A DNA stretch of 6,006 nucleotides from contig QMXA01000077.1 of the NCBI GenBank assembly GCA_003661905.1, positions 1-6,006 of the forward strand, in the 5' to 3' direction. Below, one piece after another: positions 1 to 4,844 of this stretch. Position 1 is the stretch's first letter, and every line of letters starts with the position of its first letter. Origin of the DNA: Thermoprotei archaeon (GTDB lineage: Archaea > Thermoproteota > Thermoprotei_A > Sulfolobales > Ignisphaeraceae). Below the pieces are notes generated by a model, which worked only from the letters and a program-made list of their open reading frames with translations, was not told the origin of the DNA and made no database searches. The position numbers were made by a program, and so were the translations under genes.

Positions 1-14
1 GAACTCTATTATTT

Positions 15-77
15 CTACGAGTGAGATACTACAATTTCTTTAAAGCAATTTAGTAATTCAATACCTTTGCTATTCAT
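15..77 (-). CDS. Possible short or broken ORF at the left edge (20 codons)
   Basis: On the minus strand an ATG at 77-75 opens a 20-codon frame ending in TAG at 17-15 (peptide begins MNSKGIELLN). What makes it notable is the upstream context: a GAGG SD at 88-85 with 7-nt spacing, and an AT-rich TATA-like element ATATAAT at about 139-133. A reading frame shifted by one base near position 30 stays open to the window edge, so this may be the start of a frameshifted or decayed gene rather than a true 20-residue peptide. No family is recognised, and chance is a serious alternative. Confidence 0.2.
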   Translation of the reverse strand: MNSKGIELLNCFKEIVVSHS

Positions 78-132
78 TTAATTTCCTCTAATAGTGTTGC
101 CTCCTTGTGTGTTTACAAGTTCTTAGGAAAAA

Positions 133-139
133 TTATATT
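133..139 (-). promoter_or_regulatory. TATA-like box for the left-edge minus-strand start
   Basis: Minus-strand ATATAAT is followed by a run of T and CC. Standard archaeal spacing of about 26 nt would put transcription start near 110, giving a roughly 33-nt leader that contains AAGGAGG (106-100) and GAGG (88-85) before the ATG at 77. AT-rich background makes such boxes frequent by chance. Confidence 0.3.
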
Positions 140-220
140 TGCTTAATTTATCTTTTCATTCTTTAGATATGTAAACTATGCTGCTATCTATGAAAGTTAA
201 TACTAGTCTTAGGTTTAATA

Positions 221-230
221 TTTTATAAAG
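221..230 (+). promoter_or_regulatory. TATA-like box in the left intergenic region
   Basis: The sequence TTTTATAAAG resembles a crenarchaeal TATA element. The predicted start would be near 250. No protein-coding frame of useful length follows (the ATG at 241 gives 9 codons), so if it is active it would drive a non-coding RNA across the hairpin-rich stretch. Confidence 0.3.
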
Positions 231-265
231 ATCTGAATTCATGAACAGGCGGTCATGTAATACAT

Positions 266-305
266 TATGAGAGAAATTATCATATGGAAAGCAAATTGTT
301 GCTTT
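266..305. other. Pair of small hairpins, possible structured RNA
   Basis: Two adjacent inverted repeats are visible. TATGA (266-270) pairs with TCATA (280-284) around a 9-nt loop. AAAGCAA (288-294) pairs perfectly with TTGCTTT (299-305) around a 4-nt loop. No U-run follows the second hairpin immediately, so it does not look like a classical terminator. It lies 3' of the TATA-like box at 221-230 on the plus strand. No known RNA family is recognised. Confidence 0.3.
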
Positions 306-468
306 AATGTAATGGAGCTCTCATCACTTTTGATAACGACCGAAAAGCTCGTAATGAAAGCTCTTTAAGCATTTATGGGAACAACGTAAAGAAATAAAGG
401 ATAGACATTCCTCATAGACATATTGCAAGCGAAATAGTAATTATACTTAGTGAGGAGAAGGTGGTGGT

Positions 469-1704
469 TTAACATAATTTGAGAATTTTTATAATTATCA
501 CTATTACTGCGAGTCCTGCTGCACCTAGCCCTATAAATAAATACTTCATGATATTTAGCTCTTGTTCTTTCAGATATGTAGTACTAGTATTGCTCATTGC
601 TGTAGTAGTTATTGAACCTGTGTCTAATCCTTGAACTTGAAATATTCTTTCACTAAATAGCTCTCCATTTATGTAGAGTTTAGCTATATAGGTTCCTGGA
701 TTAAGAACTCCTAGATCGTAAGTATGTTTCTTTTGTGTGATGACCTGTATTGAAGGTCCTGTCCATTCTTGAACTTCTACGTATATGTTTATTTCATTAT
801 CTAATACCTTAGCAGGGCCCCATTCAACTCTGAATCCTCCATGTCTAAATGTTAATATGATTTCTAAAAATGTATGTGCATTACTCTCTACAACTGGCTT
901 TATCTCAGCGCTACTTGGCTTAGATGGTATCCATGTGTGTTGAGGTATTGTAGTGTGTACAGTTTCATTAGATGGTTTCAATACTATTAGTAAATCTCTA
1001 TCGAGACCATGGAACATTCTACTCTCTTCGACAATTTTAAGAATTTCATAATCCGAGGTTATTTTCTGTATGAATTGTGTTTTTCCAGAGGTTCCAGATG
1101 TTATAACCTCTGGTGATGGTACTAACGATATGGTGATTAATGAATCAGAGAGTTTGTAGAGCCTAAGAGTTACATAAGCTGTACATCTTTTAGCATAACT
1201 GCTACTGAATCTACCAGTTGCCATTGCGTAGAGTATGTGGTAACTATTATCAGTACTGAGCTTTACCACATAACTATACTTTACTTCAACTGTGAATTTC
1301 TTGGGAACATCTCTAATTCTCCACTTAAGTAAGGGATACATACCTTCAACTGTTATGTATTTGAATTTCTTTAATTTTTCTCCAACAGCTAATACACCTT
1401 CTTCAACAACACACCATTCAACTCTTTTTCCATCCACTAGGATTTCTATTTTACCATTCTCAACTGCTTCTCTAGGTACAGGAAAGTACATCGTTATATT
1501 GTTATATCCCATATTTGTAAAGGGATAAGTACCGTGAACATAGACATAGAGACCTGTATCGAATTTCTTAATACTTATCTCTATCAATTCTTTTTCGAGA
1601 ATTAATGTGGGTACCGGAATTGGATTAGCAATAACCTTTACCATTAAGATCGATAAAGCTATTACAAGTAACGAAATTGTAATTATGTATAGTGATTTAT
1701 TCAT
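469..1704 (-). CDS. Secreted/surface protein, N-terminal signal and C-terminal membrane anchor, unknown function
   Basis: This encodes 411 residues beginning MNKSLYIITI. Residues 5-25 form a hydrophobic signal segment after a Lys-containing n-region, with likely cleavage near A26 (before NPIPVP). The body (about 27-360) looks like an extracellular beta-rich protein. Residues 52-150 contain YPFTN, an FPVP segment and a DGKRVEW segment, a pattern I associate from memory with uncharacterised archaeal surface proteins. Residues 285-357 (FRHGGFRVEWG, EWTGPSIQV, LNPGTYIAKLY) resemble an Ig-like terminal domain. A short Ser/Thr stalk (364-376) precedes a transmembrane helix (386-406) and a Lys-containing tail. 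Two Cys (98, 174) lie in the ectodomain. The ATG at 1704 is supported by GAGG at 1713-1710 with 5-nt spacing. The gene is divergent from the ModE-like regulator. I infer an anchored surface protein; no enzymatic motif was seen. Confidence 0.9.
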   Translation of the reverse strand: MNKSLYIITISLLVIALSILMVKVIANPIPVPTLILEKELIEISIKKFDTGLYVYVHGTYPFTNMGYNNITMYFPVPREAVENGKIEILVDGKRVEWCVVEEGVLAVGEKLKKFKYITVEGMYPLLKWRIRDVPKKFTVEVKYSYVVKLSTDNSYHILYAMATGRFSSSYAKRCTAYVTLRLYKLSDSLITISLVPSPEVITSGTSGKTQFIQKITSDYEILKIVEESRMFHGLDRDLLIVLKPSNETVHTTIPQHTWIPSKPSSAEIKPVVESNAHTFLEIILTFRHGGFRVEWGPAKVLDNEINIYVEVQEWTGPSIQVITQKKHTYDLGVLNPGTYIAKLYINGELFSERIFQVQGLDTGSITTTAMSNTSTTYLKEQELNIMKYLFIGLGAAGLAVIVIIIKILKLC

Positions 1705-1784
1705 AGCTCCCTCATTTAGGGTATACTACAGAATAGTTAAATCTAAATATTCGAACACTAAAATCCTGATTAAATTACTCAATA

Positions 1785-1814
1785 TGAGAACTAGTTACTT
1801 ATTAGAACTTCTCA
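1785..1814. repeat. Inverted repeat with central palindrome, candidate operator
   Basis: TGAGAA (1785-1790) is matched by TTCTCA (1809-1814) with an 18-nt spacer, and ATAT-like flanks extend the symmetry imperfectly. Overlapping the left arm is the perfect palindrome AACTAGTT (1789-1796). AGAACT also occurs as a direct repeat (1787-1792 and 1804-1809). The elements cover the presumed regulator promoter, as would fit autoregulation. Six-base arms in AT-rich DNA are weak statistical evidence. Confidence 0.3.
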
Positions 1815-1828
1815 ACATATTTGTGATT

Positions 1829-1833
1829 GGTGA
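1829..1833 (+). promoter_or_regulatory. SD site deciding the regulator start
   Basis: GGTGA is a good complement to the crenarchaeal 16S 3' end. Its distance to the in-frame GTG at 1839 (5 nt) is more usual than to the ATG at 1836 (2 nt). Either choice removes only one residue and leaves the DNA-binding domain intact. Confidence 0.5.
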
Positions 1834-1835
1834 GT

Positions 1836-2882
1836 ATGGTGAGTGATGAATTAACACTGAATATAGAGATAACAATAATGCTAAGAAATAAGGTAGTTGC
1901 AGATAAGCTTCTTATCGAAGCTCTAAGACTTGCTGAGGAAAGAGGTAGTCTCTTAGCTGCATGTAGAGCTCTTGGCATTTCATATTCAAGGATTTGGGAA
2001 CGTGTAGCTAGAGCTGAAAGAATCCTCGGAATGAAACTTGTGGAGACTAGAAGAGGTGGTAGAGGTGGAGGTGGAATTAAGTTAACACCAATAGCTAAGA
2101 AACTCATAGAGACTTATGGAAGAGGTCTTGAAGTACTTAGACCATGTATAGAGATCATGGGCAGAGCCCCATCTATTGAAAAACCAATACCTGAATTAAG
2201 TATCATAGGTAGTCATGATCCTCTCCTAGAAAAACTTATAGGAATTGTACGTAGTTGCGGTGTTAAGGATATAGAAGTTCACTGGGTAGGATCATTAGGG
2301 GGCTTAGCATCATTAATACTTGGAGAAGCAGATATCGCAGGCATTCATTTACTAGATCCAAGTACCAATACCTACAATGCTGAGTATTTAAAGAGATTTA
2401 TGTTAATTAGTAAAGCTATTTTAGTTAAGGGATATTTGAGAGAAATGGGATTTGCATTAAGACCTAAATTAGAATTGAATAAAATGGATGAAATTATAGA
2501 AATGATGAGGAAGGGTCTTCTAAGAATTGCTAATAGAAATCCAGGCTCAGGTACAAGGGTATTGCTTGAAAACATACTGAGGAGATATGGTATTGATTTC
2601 TCTAAAGTTAAAGGATTTGAAACAGAATATAAAACTCATTTCGAAACTATAAGTGCTGTTGCTACTGGTAATGCTGATCTATGCTTAGCTCCTTACTACT
2701 TAGCTAAGCTATATAATCTCAATTTCATACACATTACATGGGAACATTATGACTTTGTAATAATGAGGAGCAGATTGAAAAAGAGAGCAGTTCAATTATT
2801 TATTGAGACCTTGAAAAGTGAGAAAGAAATGATAAATAGTCTTCCTGGATATAAAGCTCTAAATAATACTGGGGAAAAATAG
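1836..2882 (+). CDS. ModE-like HTH regulator with PBP-like (molybdate/tungstate-type) ligand domain
   Basis: From ATG 1836 the protein has 348 residues. The N-terminal domain (about 14-105) is a ModE/LysR-type winged helix: the helix-turn-helix lies around 38-65 (LLAACRALGISYSRIWERV), and the Gly-rich wing RRGGRGGGGIKLTP (72-85) is typical of ModE N-terminal domains. The rest (about 120-335) matches the PBP-like domain of COG1910/PF12727, with the signatures AGIHLLD (168-174), NRNPGSGTR (233-241), a TH pair (267-268) and TGNADLCLAP (277-286). Family members sense molybdate, tungstate or a related oxyanion or cofactor; the exact ligand here is unknown. No TOBE/MOP domain follows, unlike bacterial ModE. 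The start is ambiguous: GGTGA at 1829-1833 is 2 nt from ATG 1836 but 5 nt from GTG 1839, and an upstream TTG at 1827 is less likely. The gene is divergent from the surface-protein gene on its left and convergent with the one on its right. Confidence 0.9.
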   Translation: MVSDELTLNIEITIMLRNKVVADKLLIEALRLAEERGSLLAACRALGISYSRIWERVARAERILGMKLVETRRGGRGGGGIKLTPIAKKLIETYGRGLEVLRPCIEIMGRAPSIEKPIPELSIIGSHDPLLEKLIGIVRSCGVKDIEVHWVGSLGGLASLILGEADIAGIHLLDPSTNTYNAEYLKRFMLISKAILVKGYLREMGFALRPKLELNKMDEIIEMMRKGLLRIANRNPGSGTRVLLENILRRYGIDFSKVKGFETEYKTHFETISAVATGNADLCLAPYYLAKLYNLNFIHITWEHYDFVIMRSRLKKRAVQLFIETLKSEKEMINSLPGYKALNNTGEK

Positions 2883-2913
2883 TGTTATAGTTATCGACTT
2901 GGTAATGACTCAT

Positions 2914-4512
2914 TTAACTACTTCTTGCTCTTCGCAATATATATCCTACAGCTATACCAACCACTAAGAGAGCTACACCAATACCTATTGTTGCTCCCCA
3001 CTCTCTTTCTACTGCAGTTGTTGTAGTTATTATAAGAATTGTTGTTGGAAGAGTCTTCGTTAATATTTCTGTCTTAAGTAGTGTTGTTGCAATTGTCTCG
3101 GTCTTTATTATGGTTGTTGTTTCAGTAATTGGCATGCTTATAGTGATTGTTGTTCCAGTTATTGTTAGTGGTGTTACTGGGGTTGTTACTACTATCTTAG
3201 CTTGATCTAGTCTTAATAACTCAATTACCTTATCTATAGGTGTTGCTACTATATCATCTACTTTTCCCTCTACTAATTCCACAGTTGTTGGTAGTACATC
3301 TCCCTTAATACCTATTTGAGTGAAATATGGTTTTAGGAAGAATGTCAAGGGCATTATTTCACTAACTATGAATTCTTTTAACGATTTCAGTGATGACTTT
3401 GTACCTTCAATATCTAATGATGCATTTATAGCTCTGAATCTACCTGTGTCTAATGCTAGACTTACATTTATTAATTGAGTATTATCGTAGACATCTAAAT
3501 CTACATAAAGCTCAAAGATGCTTTTTGATGGAATTACGGGTTGGAATAGAGGCTTTATAGGTTTTGCAGGAATACCGGGCATAGGTGGTGGGGTAGCTCC
3601 TAGTTGTTGGGTAATGAACTGCACTAATTTACTTAGAGCTCCAGAACACTCGGCACTTATCTCCATAAATTTAGTGATATTTGTTCCAAAAGCTAGATAC
3701 CCCTCAGATTCAAACACTATGTTAGCACCTTTCTCATAATTCTCACCATGAAAACCTAGGAGAAGTCCAGAATCTAATTTATAGAATTCACAGAATGATT
3801 TAGCGAAGCATTCTCTAATTCTCTTACCTTCATCCTCCGTGATAAATCCTTGAGAAATTGCAGATTCTATAGCACGGATTATTGATATAGAAATTATTGT
3901 ATGAATAGTATAGATATTATCTGTGGATTTAATTTCGAATTCTTCAAACTCTACATAGTTTATACCTCTCTCCCTCAATTTATTATTTAGATATTCTTTA
4001 GTAGTATTTAGAGGTATTTCTATTTCTGTACCACTAATATTAAATGTAAATTCAGCCACGATCTCTTCTCGATCTTTGTAAGCAGCTATGTAGATATCCT
4101 TGACTATTAGTGATATGTTCTTACTTGATAATTTAGCATAACTACTGAACTCAAATACTGCATCACCTCTAACCTCACTATATGTGGAATTACCTGCTCC
4201 AGCTAGATCAACTGCTAATAGTATTTCTACCTTGTTAATTAAATCACCTTCAACAAGTTCTGATTTAATTCTTCCCGAGCCTTTGAATTTGTGTATCATA
4301 TCATATTTATTGATACTACATGTATAGGTTATACCCAAATCCCCTTTAGGAGCATACACAGGCTTAGTTTCAGGACTGAGAGGTATTCTTATTGTAGAGA
4401 GTAACTTATAGAGTAACTTTATTGATCCATCAGGATAGACCCATATCTTCATAGATGGTTTAAGTTCTGACTCAGCACTCATAGCTATGGGCATTAAGGT
4501 TCCCAGGAACAA
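2914..4512 (-). CDS. Large secreted/surface protein with Thr-rich stalk and C-terminal anchor, unknown function
   Basis: From the first canonical in-frame start (TTG at 4512) it has 532 residues. That start cuts through a signal peptide: upstream codons to 4545 read in frame as T-R-N followed by a Leu/Ala-rich core, so the true N-terminus is probably 12-16 residues longer (see the 4513-4556 entry). Cleavage is plausible after MSA (residue 13). The order is: ectodomain 14-305, a Pro-rich hinge 307-329 (PPPMPGIPAKP), a second domain about 330-440, a Thr/Ile-rich stalk 443-499, a transmembrane helix about 506-525, and a basic tail RRAR. There are four Cys (65, 235, 241, 289) and seven N-glycosylation sequons (Asn 108, 132, 158, 169, 278, 349, 363). 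Start choice aside, the layout is that of an S-layer-associated or surface-anchored archaeal protein. No catalytic motif or known family is recognised. It converges with the regulator (31-nt gap). Confidence 0.88.
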   Translation of the reverse strand: MFLGTLMPIAMSAESELKPSMKIWVYPDGSIKLLYKLLSTIRIPLSPETKPVYAPKGDLGITYTCSINKYDMIHKFKGSGRIKSELVEGDLINKVEILLAVDLAGAGNSTYSEVRGDAVFEFSSYAKLSSKNISLIVKDIYIAAYKDREEIVAEFTFNISGTEIEIPLNTTKEYLNNKLRERGINYVEFEEFEIKSTDNIYTIHTIISISIIRAIESAISQGFITEDEGKRIRECFAKSFCEFYKLDSGLLLGFHGENYEKGANIVFESEGYLAFGTNITKFMEISAECSGALSKLVQFITQQLGATPPPMPGIPAKPIKPLFQPVIPSKSIFELYVDLDVYDNTQLINVSLALDTGRFRAINASLDIEGTKSSLKSLKEFIVSEIMPLTFFLKPYFTQIGIKGDVLPTTVELVEGKVDDIVATPIDKVIELLRLDQAKIVVTTPVTPLTITGTTITISMPITETTTIIKTETIATTLLKTEILTKTLPTTILIITTTTAVEREWGATIGIGVALLVVGIAVGYILRRARSS

Positions 4513-4556
4513 AGCTATAGCTAAGAGCAGAGCTAGATTCCTCGTAATCTCACCAT
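4513..4556 (-). other. Upstream part of the signal peptide, in a different frame from the ATG
   Basis: The TTG frame stays open upstream to a TGA at 4569-4567 and encodes the missing first half of a signal peptide, yet has no ATG, GTG or TTG there. The ATG at 4556-4554 lies where a leaderless transcript from the TATA box at 4583-4577 should begin, but its own frame stops after seven codons (MVRLRGI, then TAG). A -1 shift near 4542 would join MVRLR to RNLALLLA and restore a textbook signal peptide with a basic n-region. The alternative is a rare start such as ATT at 4548, one nucleotide after GGTGAG (4554-4549). Confidence 0.6.
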
Positions 4557-4576
4557 TGCGATTCTCTCAAATTTAG

Positions 4577-4583
4577 TATATAT
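4577..4583 (-). promoter_or_regulatory. TATA box of the large surface-protein gene
   Basis: Minus-strand ATATATA is preceded by purine-rich GTAAGG, which resembles a BRE. Its centre (4580) is about 25 nt from the ATG at 4556, the usual archaeal TATA-to-start distance. Transcription would therefore begin at or next to that ATG and the mRNA would be leaderless or nearly so. This is the clearest promoter in the window. Confidence 0.65.
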
Positions 4584-4683
4584 CCTTACCCACTCTTAGA
4601 CATAACTAAAAGCTTCAGAATTATGGTATAGTACCAAGCTCTTCACTAAATAAAGCTCTTTATGCTTCACGAATTCGAATGAA

Positions 4684-4723
4684 AGAATACTCATGAAGTA
4701 TATTCAGTGTAAACGAGTATTCT
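4684..4723. repeat. Perfect 9-base inverted repeat with 22-base spacer
   Basis: AGAATACTC at 4684-4692 is exactly complementary to GAGTATTCT at 4715-4723. The spacer contains a smaller symmetric element, TGAA(gtata)TTCA, at 4694-4706. It could be a dimer-binding operator with half-sites 31 bases apart, about three helical turns, or an RNA stem. It has no poly-T tail, so a terminator is unlikely. Confidence 0.5.
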
Positions 4724-4792
4724 CACCATATTCTTCGGTCAGTTTAATGAATTAGAATAACTAATATTTTCATAATCTAGCAACATTCTACT

Positions 4793-4804
4793 CCTTATAT
4801 AAGG
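4793..4804 (+). promoter_or_regulatory. Palindromic distal TATA box CCTTATATAAGG
   Basis: A perfect 12-base palindrome with a strong TATA core. It would place transcription start near 4824 on the plus strand, giving a leader of about 20 nt with no obvious SD. Because it is symmetric it could also be read in the opposite direction, or bind a dimeric regulator. Confidence 0.45.
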
Positions 4805-4808
4805 TATC

Positions 4809-4817
4809 CTTTTATAG
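4809..4817 (+). promoter_or_regulatory. Proximal TATA box, consistent with a leaderless start at 4845
   Basis: CTTTTATAG is centred about 30 nt before the ATG at 4845, roughly the spacing expected if the transcript starts at or just before the start codon. The absence of an SD before 4845 supports leaderless translation. Confidence 0.5.
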
Positions 4818-4844
4818 AGAAATAAGTGTAGGTTTAGTCAATAT

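Larger units (their letters stand above)
1..468. other. Intergenic region without a convincing protein gene
   Basis: All frames are broken by stops at short intervals and no long reading frame is visible. The region lies downstream of the 3' end of the minus-strand surface-protein gene. It contains three things worth noting: a minus-strand TATA/SD/ATG arrangement near the left edge (15-139), a plus-strand TATA-like box at 221-230 followed by several small hairpins (238-305), and a purine-rich plus-strand tract at 450-468. No tRNA-like T-arm and no complete C/D box set was found. The part left of about 140 may be the 5' end of a gene leaving the window. Confidence 0.6.
1705..1835. promoter_or_regulatory. 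Divergent promoter region between surface-protein gene and regulator
   Basis: This 131-base region must hold both promoters. For the minus-strand gene, an AT-rich AATATTT (1751-1745) sits where a TATA box would give a leader of about 18 nt carrying the SD GAGGGAG (1713-1707). For the plus-strand regulator, a weak CTTATTA (1798-1804) could give a leader of about 10 nt that includes GGTGA (1829-1833). The region also holds an inverted repeat around 1785-1814. Box assignments are inferred by position only. Confidence 0.5.
4557..4844. other. Divergent intergenic region, 288 bases
   Basis: No coding frame or tRNA is seen. At its left end is the TATA box for the minus-strand surface-protein gene, and at its right end two TATA-like boxes for the plus-strand gene. 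Between them are a perfect 9-base inverted repeat (4684-4692 and 4715-4723), two AAGCTCTT copies (4636-4643 and 4653-4660) and otherwise AT-rich sequence. It is long for an archaeal divergent promoter, so it may hold regulatory sites or a small RNA. Confidence 0.6.

Noticed and set aside
265..327. Possible C/D box sRNA on the minus strand starting with GTGATGA at 327-321
   Set aside because: The C box is perfect, but no CTGA box follows at a suitable distance.
479..634. Plus-strand TTG frame behind a purine-rich GAGGAGAAGGTGGTGG tract
   Set aside because: It is antisense to the C-terminal membrane helix of the 469-1704 gene, about 50 codons long, and its hydrophobic content is explained as a shadow of that gene.
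1802..2107. Minus-strand open frame of about 100 codons overlapping the regulator
   Set aside because: It lies antisense to the ModE-like DNA-binding domain, which has clear family signatures; the antisense product shows no recognisable features.
2883..2913. Terminator between the convergent genes
   Set aside because: The 31-base gap has neither a stable hairpin nor a clear T-run on either strand.
4660..4685. TTCGAAT as a possible tRNA T-loop
   Set aside because: Flanking bases do not form a T-stem and no acceptor or anticodon arm can be built around it.
4676..4740. Possible C/D box sRNA on either strand (CTGA and TGA-containing boxes)
   Set aside because: A CTGA with plausible spacing exists on the minus strand, but the C and C' boxes match the consensus poorly and no terminal D box is found.
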